From NCBI GenBank assembly GCA_964367645.1, contig CAYIYN010000054.1:1-10508 (forward strand): a DNA stretch of 10,508 nucleotides. Reading direction: 5' to 3'. Positions within the stretch are counted from its first letter, which is position 1. Every line of letters starts with the position of its first letter. Below the pieces are notes generated by a model. The model was given only the letters and a program-made list of their open reading frames with translations, had not been told where the DNA came from and did not search any database. The position numbers were made by a program, and so were the translations under genes. Of the stretch, positions 1-6,328 are shown piece by piece. This DNA comes from RGIG4097 sp964367645 (GTDB taxonomy: Bacteria; Bacillota; Clostridia; Christensenellales; CAG-917).

Positions 1-870
1 ATTCAAGACGTGCTTATAAGAGTCAATCCGTGCGTTAGCGCACATACTTTCGCTGCGGTGAGGACGGCTGCTCCCGACTCTAAATTCGGATTTGATTATC
101 ACGGCGCGGCATTTGACGCAATAAAAAAAATCAAATCGAAAAGCAATCTCAATTTCAAGGGAATCCACACGCACATCGGTTCGCAGATTTACGACCACAC
201 GTCCTACACGGACGCTATCGAAATTTTGACCGACTTCGCGCTGTTGTTGAAAAACAACGGCATAGAAGTTGACGTTTTCAATTTGGGTGGCGGCTACGGC
301 ATTTATTACACCGATGAAAATCCAAAATTTACGCCCAACCGTTATGCATACACGCTCAAAAATATCGCGGATATATTATCCCGAAATCTCGAAAAGAAAG
401 GGCTTAAAAAGCCGTTCCTTATTTTCGAGCCCGGCAGAAGCGTCGTAGGCGAAGCCGGAGTGACGCTCTACACGGTAACGTCAATCAAAAACATCCCCGA
501 TGTCAAAAAATACGTTGCGGTTGACGGCGGTATGTTTGAAAATCCCCGTTATGCGCTGTACGGCGCAAAATATAGCGCGGTCATTGCAAACAGAGCCGGC
601 GAAAAGAACACCGAAAATGTGACGATAGTCGGAAAATGCTGTGAAAGCGGAGATATAATTTCAGAAAACGTTGGGCTGCCGCCTGCCGATATCGGCGATA
701 TTTTGGCGGTGTTTTCAACCGGTGCATACAACTATTCTATGGCTTCAAACTACAATCTTAACGGTGTTCCGCCGGTTGTTTTGGTGGACGGCGACAAAGC
801 GGATTTGATAGTGAAAGGGCAAAGTTTTGAAGATTTGTTGCGCAACAACATTGTGCCGGAGTGGATATAA
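1..870 (+). CDS. lysA: Diaminopimelate decarboxylase, C-terminal part (5' end off window)
   Basis: PLP-dependent decarboxylase making L-lysine from meso-diaminopimelate, the last lysine step; cytoplasmic. The frame is open from base 1 (Ile-Gln-Asp before the GTG at 10), so the GTG is an internal Val and not a start. About 289 codons are present of the roughly 420 usual. Visible family motifs are LIRVNPCVSAHT, DSKFGFD, HTHIGSQI, the glycine-rich phosphate-binding GGGYGIYY (about 286-309), EPGRSVVGEAG (about 427-459), DGGMFENPRYALYGA, GKCCESGD with the active-site Cys at 640-642, and STGAYNYSMASNYN near the C-terminus. The Lys that binds PLP lies in the missing N-terminal barrel. Related ornithine/arginine decarboxylases share the fold, but the GSQI, CESGD and GAYNYSMASNYN signatures point to LysA. 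The TAA overlaps the scpA start by one base. Confidence 0.95.
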   Translation: MQDVLIRVNPCVSAHTFAAVRTAAPDSKFGFDYHGAAFDAIKKIKSKSNLNFKGIHTHIGSQIYDHTSYTDAIEILTDFALLLKNNGIEVDVFNLGGGYGIYYTDENPKFTPNRYAYTLKNIADILSRNLEKKGLKKPFLIFEPGRSVVGEAGVTLYTVTSIKNIPDVKKYVAVDGGMFENPRYALYGAKYSAVIANRAGEKNTENVTIVGKCCESGDIISENVGLPPADIGDILAVFSTGAYNYSMASNYNLNGVPPVVLVDGDKADLIVKGQSFEDLLRNNIVPEWI

Positions 871-1823
871 TGGGAAATGGCGAAAGCATAAAAATAAATC
901 CAAACGACATATCGGTTGAATCATCAGTGATAAGCCTTGTGACAACTGCGGAAGAAGGTTCATCCGCCTTGAAAGAAACACGCCCCGATATTGCCTTGCT
1001 GACCGCAGACAACACTCCTTACGAAGATGAATACATAACGCGCGGCGGACTTTTTTTGGTGCGCGCACCCGTTGTTTATCACATCAGCGACTTTGACGGA
1101 CCGATTGATTTATTGTTGGAACTTATAAAAAAAGCCAAAATCAGCATTGACGACATTTTTATTTCCGACGTCACAAGCCAGTATCTTGAAATTGTCAAGT
1201 CAACCCCAAAAGAGGAATTTGACTATGAGTACGCAGGCGAATTTATCACGATGGCGGCTGAACTTGTCTATATAAAATCCACTCATGCGCTCCCGCAGGA
1301 AGACGACGGGGAAGCGGCGATGAACGAAGCGGAAGTCGACTTTATCGACAGAATCAAGGCATACGAACTTATGCAACAGCAGTCGGTGAAACTGCGCGAC
1401 AAAGAAACAATCAACCGTTTCACTCGCGAGCCTGTATTTACCGACAAGGATTACAGGCTTTGTCTTGTCAATTTCTCTATGGCAAAACTCATCGAGGCGT
1501 ATGCGAGAGTGCTTGCAAATTCGGAGCGCGCCGTTAGAGATGAATTGCCTAGAAAAGTGGTAAAGGACAGATTTTCGGTGCAAGACCAAATGCGCCATAT
1601 CTTAGAACTCATCGGCGCCTATCAATCCGTTGATTTTATTTCGCTTTTTGAACCTGATTTTGACCGTTTTGACGTTGTTACAACTTTCCTTGCCGTTCTC
1701 GAACTTATGAAATACGGCAAACTGCGCGCCGAGCAGGAAGAAGTATTCGGCAACATTATTCTTATCGGCGGCGAAAGAGATGACAGTAGCGAAAATTTGG
1801 AGGTTCCAGATGGAGAATATTAA
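870..1823 (+). CDS. scpA: Segregation and condensation protein A (kleisin), N-terminally extended
   Basis: Kleisin subunit that bridges SMC heads and, with ScpB, forms the bacterial condensin for chromosome compaction and segregation. The protein is 317 aa against roughly 250 for typical ScpA. The family core starts near residue 69 with VYHISDFDGPIDLLLELIKK, followed by YEYAGEFITMAAELVYIKS (119-137) and the C-terminal winged-helix segment around VTTFLAVLELMKYGKLRAEQ (270-289) and VFGNIIL. Residues 1-66 are additional. I chose ATG 870 because GGAG at 858-861 lies 8 bases upstream and the ATG shares one base with the lysA stop, a typical coupled start. A GTG at 1059 with GGCGGA upstream would give a near-standard 254 aa protein and cannot be excluded. 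The 3' end overlaps scpB by 14 bases. Confidence 0.93.
   Translation: MGNGESIKINPNDISVESSVISLVTTAEEGSSALKETRPDIALLTADNTPYEDEYITRGGLFLVRAPVVYHISDFDGPIDLLLELIKKAKISIDDIFISDVTSQYLEIVKSTPKEEFDYEYAGEFITMAAELVYIKSTHALPQEDDGEAAMNEAEVDFIDRIKAYELMQQQSVKLRDKETINRFTREPVFTDKDYRLCLVNFSMAKLIEAYARVLANSERAVRDELPRKVVKDRFSVQDQMRHILELIGAYQSVDFISLFEPDFDRFDVVTTFLAVLELMKYGKLRAEQEEVFGNIILIGGERDDSSENLEVPDGEY
1799..1803 (+). promoter_or_regulatory. Ribosome binding site of scpB
   Basis: GGAGG lies 6 bases before the ATG at 1810 and inside the end of scpA. It decides the scpB start against the in-frame GTG at 1780, which has no such site. Confidence 0.8.
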
Positions 1824-2493
1824 GGGAGTCGTTGAAGCGATTATATTTTCGAGCGGCGCGCCTATTTCAAAAAAAGATATATGCGAAAAAGTTCCGGAAC
1901 TTACAACTTCGGCGCTTAATACAGTTATAAAAGATTTGCAAAAACATTACTGCGGCGACTGCGGCATTCATCTTGCGGAGTTTGACGGGAAAGTGCAGTT
2001 TACGTCAAATCCTAAAGTCGGGGATTTCGTTGCGGACGTATTGACGCCTCTGCGTGAAAAAGCGTTGACCAAAACTCTGCTCGAAGTGCTTTCGACCATA
2101 GCATACCGTCAGCCTGTCACAAAACTGGAAATCGACGAAATGCGCGGCACCAGTTCAGAATATGCCTTGACAGGTTTGCTCAAAGCCAACCTTATAAAGG
2201 TTGTGGGCAGAAAAGAAGCCGTGGGCAGGCCGTTTCTTTATGGAACAACCGATGAATTTTTGAAAAAATTTGAGTTGACCTCCATTGAAGAACTTCCCGA
2301 TCTTGTGGAAGTTATGGAAAAAATCCAACTCATCTACACTCCGCCTCAGGATACGCTCTTTCACTCGCGCACGATACTTGACGAGGACGGAAAAGAAGTT
2401 GAACTTCTCAATGAAGTTGCCTTGGACGAGGAAGAAGATAATGAACTACCGGACTTTTTGTCAGGGGAAGAAAACATCGAAGTTATAGAATAA
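1810..2493 (+). CDS. scpB: Segregation and condensation protein B
   Basis: Winged-helix dimer that binds the kleisin ScpA in the SMC-ScpAB condensin complex on the chromosome. The protein is 227 aa, slightly longer than the usual 190-200. The family core is clear: VVEAIIFSSGAPISKKDI (7-24), then KTLLEVLSTIAYRQPVTKLE (88-107), IDEMRGTSSEYALTGLL and VGRKEAVGRPFLYGTTDEFL (132-151). The C-terminal extension from about residue 185 is strongly acidic (LDEEEDNELPDF) and is probably disordered. ATG 1810 is chosen over the upstream GTG at 1780 because GGAGG at 1799-1803 sits 6 bases before it and the protein then begins at the conserved core. The overlap with the scpA 3' end fits coupled, stoichiometric synthesis of the two partners. 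Confidence 0.96.
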   Translation: MENIKGVVEAIIFSSGAPISKKDICEKVPELTTSALNTVIKDLQKHYCGDCGIHLAEFDGKVQFTSNPKVGDFVADVLTPLREKALTKTLLEVLSTIAYRQPVTKLEIDEMRGTSSEYALTGLLKANLIKVVGRKEAVGRPFLYGTTDEFLKKFELTSIEELPDLVEVMEKIQLIYTPPQDTLFHSRTILDEDGKEVELLNEVALDEEEDNELPDFLSGEENIEVIE

Positions 2494-2556
2494 TTACCAT
2501 TGAAAAGAGCATTCACAGCACCTTTTTAAACAATAGGTTTGTTTTATATCAAATAT

Positions 2557-2624
2557 TTTCAAAGGTGCAAAATCAATAATTTCAAAAGTGAAAAATCAAT
2601 AATTTCAAAAGTGCAAAATCAATA
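2557..2624 (+). repeat. Three tandem copies of a 23-base A-rich repeat
   Basis: Copies begin at 2557, 2580 and 2603 with an exact 23-base period. Each starts TTTCAAA(A/G)GTG and ends AAAATCAATA. The differences are G/A in the first half and C/A at the base after GTG. The third copy runs into the terminator stem that starts at 2621. There are no spacers between copies, so this is not a CRISPR array. The surrounding gap 2494-2681 holds this array and the terminator and no convincing gene. Function unknown; it could be replication slippage of a local A-rich sequence or a regulatory leader or trailer. Confidence 0.85.
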
Positions 2625-2647
2625 CGGCGACAACGCCGTATTTTTTT
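2621..2647 (+). terminator. Rho-independent terminator after scpB
   Basis: A perfect 9-base inverted repeat, AATACGGCG (2621-2629) and CGCCGTATT (2634-2642), encloses the loop ACAA and merges into a run of seven T (2641-2647). It lies about 130 bases past the scpB stop and should end the lysA-scpA-scpB transcript. Confidence 0.9.
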
Positions 2648-2681
2648 GTATTTTATATAACAAAATAAGCAAACTAATATT

Positions 2682-3212
2682 ATGATAGTTTGGATTATAG
2701 CAATGGGAATCGAGATGCTTTTACTCTTGGTATTCGCACCGATAAAAACAACGGTTTCATTTTGTGTTGTCACCGATAATAACCGTTGTGTCATTTGCGT
2801 TGATTTGGTGAAAATACGCGCGGTGACCATAAAAATAAAAATGGAAAACGACGCGTTTAGAATACTGATAAACGGCAAAAACAAGGATATCAAAAAAGAT
2901 AAAGACGACAAAAAAAACGAAGGAAAAAAGAAAAGAAAATCGCCACTTGACTTGCCCAAAATTTTATCGTTTATTAAGTCTGAAAAAATGATTCGCTCGG
3001 CAAGAATTTTGGGTGTTGTCGGAGCGGATGACGCGGCGGAATCTTCCGTGTGGTGCGCGCTTTTGCTGACTTTTTTATCCGTCGCTTTCCCTTATGCAAA
3101 CAAGTCGCTTTTTTATCCTGATTTTAGGAGCAGCAGGTTGGATTTGAACGCGAAAATCGGTGCTAGAATCAATCTTTTGCAGGCTCTGGAAATGGCTTAT
3201 ATAAGCCGCTAG
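2682..3212 (+). CDS. DUF2953 family membrane-anchored protein (YtfI-like)
   Basis: Function unknown. The 176 aa product starts with one hydrophobic segment (about residues 1-21, IVWIIAMGIEMLLLLVFAPI), followed by a polar domain, a Lys/Asp-rich charged stretch (about 65-93) and a C-terminal domain with DDAAESSVWCALLLTFLSVA (115-134) and a closing pattern around SLFYPDFRSSRLDLNAKIGA. That C-terminal pattern (acid-A-A-E near a hydrophobic helix, then a P-x-F strand pair) and the position directly before ytfJ match DUF2953, as in the Bacillus ytfI-ytfJ pair and clostridial scpB-DUF2953-ytfJ loci. ATG 2682 has no clear ribosome binding site and ATG 2703 is an alternative. The gene ends 10 bases before ytfJ. 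Family assignment is by pattern and context, so only fairly sure. Confidence 0.75.
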   Translation: MIVWIIAMGIEMLLLLVFAPIKTTVSFCVVTDNNRCVICVDLVKIRAVTIKIKMENDAFRILINGKNKDIKKDKDDKKNEGKKKRKSPLDLPKILSFIKSEKMIRSARILGVVGADDAAESSVWCALLLTFLSVAFPYANKSLFYPDFRSSRLDLNAKIGARINLLQALEMAYISR

Positions 3213-3222
3213 TGAGGTAAAA

Positions 3223-3588
3223 ATGGATATTCAAGAACTGGTCAAACAGACCATAGAAAACGTAAAAGCCGTTGCGGAGACGGAATCTGTTGTCGGAAAG
3301 CCGATAATAAACGGCGACGGCACCGTCATTTTGCCGGTGTCAAAGTTAAGTTTCGGTTTTGTTGCGGGCGGTGGTGAATACGGCGCAGCTTTAGACAAAA
3401 AAAACGAGGGTGAATATCCTGCAGCCCGTGCGAGCGGTGCGGGTGTGACTGTCACTCCCATAGGCTTTTTGATTTGCGGGCGGGAAAAAAAATTTATCAC
3501 CGTTGACAAAACCGGTTCGGACAACAAGTGGATGGACCTTGCCCGCGCCGCATTCAACGTTTTGAAAGATGAAAAAGACGATGACTGA
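3223..3588 (+). CDS. ytfJ: YtfJ/GerW family protein
   Basis: A 121 aa protein of the YtfJ/GerW family, known in Bacillus as a sporulation protein needed for proper germination; it also occurs widely in Clostridia. The family hallmarks are VVGKPIINGDGTVILPVSKL (23-42), SFGFVAGGGEYG (43-54) and the glycine-rich SGAGVTVTPIGFL (71-83). The C-terminus is highly charged (KDEKDDD). The ATG is preceded by GAGG at 3214-3217, 5 bases upstream. The last 20 bases overlap the next gene. The family occurs in organisms whose sporulation status varies, so its presence alone does not prove that this organism sporulates. Confidence 0.93.
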   Translation: MDIQELVKQTIENVKAVAETESVVGKPIINGDGTVILPVSKLSFGFVAGGGEYGAALDKKNEGEYPAARASGAGVTVTPIGFLICGREKKFITVDKTGSDNKWMDLARAAFNVLKDEKDDD

Positions 3589-4609
3589 TAAAAAATCCAA
3601 ACGCTTATCCGTTTTATTACGCACTTTTATGCCTGCGTTTTTTTCGATATTTTTTCAAGTCGTTTGTGTCCTAGTTGTAAGCGCAGAAAAATGCGAACCT
3701 AAAAACGTCGCTTATGCTTTGCAAAACAGCGGATATATTGTCATAGAACAATCCGGTGGCAGAGTTCTTTACGGTGAGGGACAGGATAACTTTGTTTATC
3801 CTGCAAGCACCACAAAAATTTTAACTGCATTGACCGTAATTGAGAGTTTGCCGACGGATAAAATTATAACCGTACCGAGAGCGGCAGTTGGGGTGGAAGG
3901 CTCTTCTATCTATCTCAAAGAGGGTGAAAAAATCAGCGTCGAGGCTCTGCTCTACGGGCTGATGCTCCGTAGCGGTAACGATGCCGCCGTAACGCTTGCG
4001 CTTGCAGTGAGCGGTGATATTCCGACTTTTGCCGCTCTTATGAACGCTAAAGCGGCTCAATGCGGCGCGAAAAACAGCAATTTTGTCAATCCGCACGGAC
4101 TGCACAACGACAACCACTACACAACGGCGCGAGATTTGGCATTGATAACGGCAAAGGCAATGAACAGTCCCGTGTTTGCCAAAATCGTGTCAACAAAGAT
4201 TATTAACTTCCACTGCGATGAAGAAAGAACTCATTGTTTTGTCAATAAAAACAAAATGCTCAAAACTTATGAAGGCGCAAACGGCGTAAAAACCGGATTT
4301 ACCAAAAAAAGCGGAAGGTGTTTGGTCAGCAGTGCAAAGCGTGACGGTATGCAACTGATTTGCGTAACGCTAAACTGTCCCGATATGTGGCAAAAGAGCA
4401 AAACACTTCTGGACAATGCATTTTCAACCTATTTTATGCAACCGCTTGAAACAGCATTGATTCCGCTTGAAAACGTCGGCGATGCAAACCCGACCATCAG
4501 GCATGAAATAGATGTTCACGCTTCATATGGCGAAAGAGGGGAGTTTGTTCCTAGGTCTTATCCTATAAAGCGCGACGGCAGCGAAATATTGAACGTTAAA
4601 ATCGATTAA
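3569..4609 (+). CDS. D-alanyl-D-alanine carboxypeptidase (PBP5/DacF/DacB family, peptidase S11)
   Basis: Exported serine carboxypeptidase that removes the terminal D-Ala from peptidoglycan pentapeptides and so limits cross-linking. An N-terminal signal peptide is visible: basic KKTMTDKKSKR, a hydrophobic run to about residue 38, probable cleavage after VSA (residue 39). All three active-site motifs are intact: S80-T-T-K83 (nucleophile Ser80), S135-G-N137 and K241-T-G243. The typical EGSSIYLKEGEKISVEALLY (110-129) and GLMLRSGNDAA segments are present. Only about 55 residues follow the catalytic domain, and no amphipathic C-terminal anchor is obvious, so the PBP5_C domain looks reduced. The start may be ATG 3569 (overlap of 20 bases with ytfJ) or ATG 3581; neither has a strong ribosome binding site. 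The paralogue name (dacB or dacF) cannot be settled from the sequence. Confidence 0.94.
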   Translation: MKKTMTDKKSKRLSVLLRTFMPAFFSIFFQVVCVLVVSAEKCEPKNVAYALQNSGYIVIEQSGGRVLYGEGQDNFVYPASTTKILTALTVIESLPTDKIITVPRAAVGVEGSSIYLKEGEKISVEALLYGLMLRSGNDAAVTLALAVSGDIPTFAALMNAKAAQCGAKNSNFVNPHGLHNDNHYTTARDLALITAKAMNSPVFAKIVSTKIINFHCDEERTHCFVNKNKMLKTYEGANGVKTGFTKKSGRCLVSSAKRDGMQLICVTLNCPDMWQKSKTLLDNAFSTYFMQPLETALIPLENVGDANPTIRHEIDVHASYGERGEFVPRSYPIKRDGSEILNVKID

Positions 4610-4679
4610 CAGAACAAAAAATTCAATAGTTTTTGCGTTGCTTACCGATTTGCGATTTTTGTACAGTAATTGCAATCGC

Positions 4680-4708
4680 TTGCCTTAAAAACTGATAGTG
4701 TGTATAAT
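4680..4708 (+). promoter_or_regulatory. Sigma-A-type promoter of the rluB operon
   Basis: The -35 box TTGCCT (4680-4685) and a perfect -10 box TATAAT (4703-4708) are separated by 17 bases. Transcription would start near 4715, leaving a leader of about 25 bases with the ribosome binding site GAGGTGG at 4722-4728 before ATG 4740. It is the best promoter match I found in the non-coding parts of the window. The remaining gap (4610-4679) shows no clear terminator for the upstream carboxypeptidase gene. Confidence 0.78.
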
Positions 4709-4739
4709 ATTACTACTAATTGAGGTGGTAGTTTTTTTT

Positions 4740-5558
4740 ATGCGACTTAACAAATATCTTGCCGAATGCGGAATATGTTCCCGCCGTAAAGCCGATGAAC
4801 TTATTTTGGAAGGCAAAGTTTCTATAAACCGAAAGACGGTTACAACGCTCGGCACGGATGTGGACGATAAAAAAGACGTAGTTTATGTGGATGGGAAAAA
4901 GGTTGTACCCGTCACTCATTACGAGTATTATATGTTCAACAAGCCGAAAGGCTGCATCACGACCGCGGACGACAGTGGCGACATAAAAAACGGCAGGGAA
5001 GACAAAAGGGAAGAGAACACCGTTTCAAAAGCAAATTCTATTGCTCAACAAGCCAATCAAAACGCTTCTGCAGAAACCAAAAAACCCAGAAAAACCGTTT
5101 ACGATTATTTGGACTCTTCTTTCAAAGAAAAGCGTCTTATGCCTGTCGGAAGGCTTGACTATGACAGTGAAGGGCTATTGATTTTTACCAACGACGGAAC
5201 ACTAATCAACAAACTTACGCATCCGTCAAATGAAATTCCCAAAACATATGTTGTTAAAATTGAGGGTGAAATTGCGGAAAGCGACCTTGCGATATTGCGC
5301 AAAGGCGTTGTTGTAGAAGGCGTCAAATTCGGCCATTCCAAAGTCAAAGTGACGGCTGTTGAAAAGGGGTTTACACGTCTTGAAGTCATACTTTTCGAGG
5401 GCAAAAACCGCGAAATCAGACGTATGTTTTTAGCCGTCGAAAAGAACGTTGTGTTCCTAAAGCGCGTTGCTTTGGGCGACCTTAGACTTGGCGGATTGTC
5501 AAGAGGCGGCGTGAGAGAACTGAGCGAGGCAGAAGCCAAGTACCTTATGAATTTGTGA
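4740..5558 (+). CDS. rluB: 23S rRNA pseudouridine synthase, RluB/RsuA family, with low-complexity insert
   Basis: Converts a uridine of 23S rRNA to pseudouridine (RluB-type site in the peptidyl-transferase region, by family). The 272 aa protein has an N-terminal S4 RNA-binding domain (MRLNKYLAECGICSRRKADE, 1-20, to about 55), then catalytic motif I FNKPKG (66-71), the catalytic GRLDYDSEGLLIFTNDG (137-153, Asp140) and the closing EGKNREIRRMF (220-230). Between KPKGCITT and RKTVYDYL lie about 40 residues rich in Asp, Lys, Glu, Asn and Gln (76-116), where relatives usually have only a few. ATG 4740 is chosen because GAGGTGG lies 11 bases upstream; the in-frame GTG at 4698 would lie inside the promoter region, upstream of the predicted transcript start. 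The stop overlaps surE by one base. The close relatives RluE, RluF and RsuA are less likely given the scpB-rluB context. Confidence 0.92.
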   Translation: MRLNKYLAECGICSRRKADELILEGKVSINRKTVTTLGTDVDDKKDVVYVDGKKVVPVTHYEYYMFNKPKGCITTADDSGDIKNGREDKREENTVSKANSIAQQANQNASAETKKPRKTVYDYLDSSFKEKRLMPVGRLDYDSEGLLIFTNDGTLINKLTHPSNEIPKTYVVKIEGEIAESDLAILRKGVVVEGVKFGHSKVKVTAVEKGFTRLEVILFEGKNREIRRMFLAVEKNVVFLKRVALGDLRLGGLSRGGVRELSEAEAKYLMNL

Positions 5559-6328
5559 TGAATATACTGCTTACAAACGACGACGGATATAATTCAAAAG
5601 GTCTGCTTTATTTGGCAGCCGTATTGAAAGATAAACACAAAGTGTTTATTGTCGCTCCCGAAAAAGAAAATTCGGGTGCCAGCCACTCGCTTTCGTTTGT
5701 TAGAAAACTGCATTACAGAATAGTCGACACGCTGTCGATAACAAAAGGAACCGACCACGAAGTGGATTGTCCTTGTCACGTTTTGGACGGCACTCCCGCG
5801 GACTGCACAAAATTTGCAATCGAACACTTATATGCATCTCAAAAATTCGACCTTGTGATTGCAGGCATAAACACCGTATTAAACGTCGGCACGGACGCAA
5901 TCTATTCCGGCACTTTCGGCGCGGCAAGCGAGGCATCGATACTAGGTGTAAAAGGCATTGCTGTATCCGTTTTAGACAAGGACGGAGATTACTCCTACGC
6001 GGCGCAGTTTGTAGCGGATAATCTTGAGAAAATGGTGCTCCATTTGCCTGAAATGGTGACGCTCAACGTGAATATCCCATCTGCAAAAAGAGAGGGCAAT
6101 AAGGGCGTTAAGGTCGTCCCTATCGGACTAAGACGCTACAATGATTGGTACGAAGAAACACCGAGCGGATATCAGTTGACAGGCTATACTTTGGATTGCA
6201 GCGGCAGTGCGGCTCAAAACGACGCCAAATACATTGACCAAGGCTACATCACCGTGACGCCCGTGCGTGTAATTGCTCGTGACGAGGATTTGTTGGAAGC
6301 GTATTCCAAAACGGAGTGGGTGCTATGA
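5558..6328 (+). CDS. surE: 5'/3'-nucleotidase SurE
   Basis: Metal-dependent nucleoside monophosphate phosphatase (survival protein E family), cytoplasmic, 256 aa. The N-terminus MNILLTNDDGYNSKG places the metal ligands at Asp8 and Asp9, and VAPEKENSGASHSLS places the third ligand at Ser39, matching family numbering. DGTPADC (77-83) and DLVIAGIN (98-105, ligand Asn105) are followed by VGTDAIYSGTFGAASEASILG. The loop after GIN is TVLN, where relatives usually have x-G-x-N. ATG 5558 is preferred over GTG 5555 because the family begins at M-x-I-L-L-T-N-D-D. It shares one base with the rluB stop and lacks its own good ribosome binding site, so translation is probably coupled. The stop overlaps the next start as ATGA. 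Confidence 0.95.
   Translation: MNILLTNDDGYNSKGLLYLAAVLKDKHKVFIVAPEKENSGASHSLSFVRKLHYRIVDTLSITKGTDHEVDCPCHVLDGTPADCTKFAIEHLYASQKFDLVIAGINTVLNVGTDAIYSGTFGAASEASILGVKGIAVSVLDKDGDYSYAAQFVADNLEKMVLHLPEMVTLNVNIPSAKREGNKGVKVVPIGLRRYNDWYEETPSGYQLTGYTLDCSGSAAQNDAKYIDQGYITVTPVRVIARDEDLLEAYSKTEWVL

Noticed and set aside
10..12. GTG as start codon of lysA
   Set aside because: The frame is open upstream to base 1 and the residues there fall in the middle of the decarboxylase barrel, so the gene continues off the left edge.
2557..2624. Possible CRISPR array
   Set aside because: The 23-base units abut directly with no unique spacers and there are no cas genes nearby.
2646..2680. Promoter before the DUF2953 gene (TTGTAT and TAATAT)
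   Set aside because: The spacing is 23 bases, too long for a sigma-A promoter, and the -10 would sit only one base before the ATG at 2682.
2582..2959. - strand frame with hydrophobic, Phe-rich runs across the scpB-DUF2953 gap
   Set aside because: The Phe/Ser-rich run is the complement of the Lys-rich stretch of the + strand DUF2953 gene, and the frame reaches into the tandem repeats. No ribosome binding site or family pattern.
3656..3695. Lipoprotein signal in the carboxypeptidase N-terminus
   Set aside because: The cysteines near residues 33 and 42 are not preceded by a lipobox; a normal signal peptide ending VSA fits better.
4652..4679. Inverted repeat GCGATT...AATCGC as terminator of the carboxypeptidase gene
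   Set aside because: Only 6 paired bases around a 16-base loop and no T run. It ends against the -35 box, so an operator is conceivable but unsupported.
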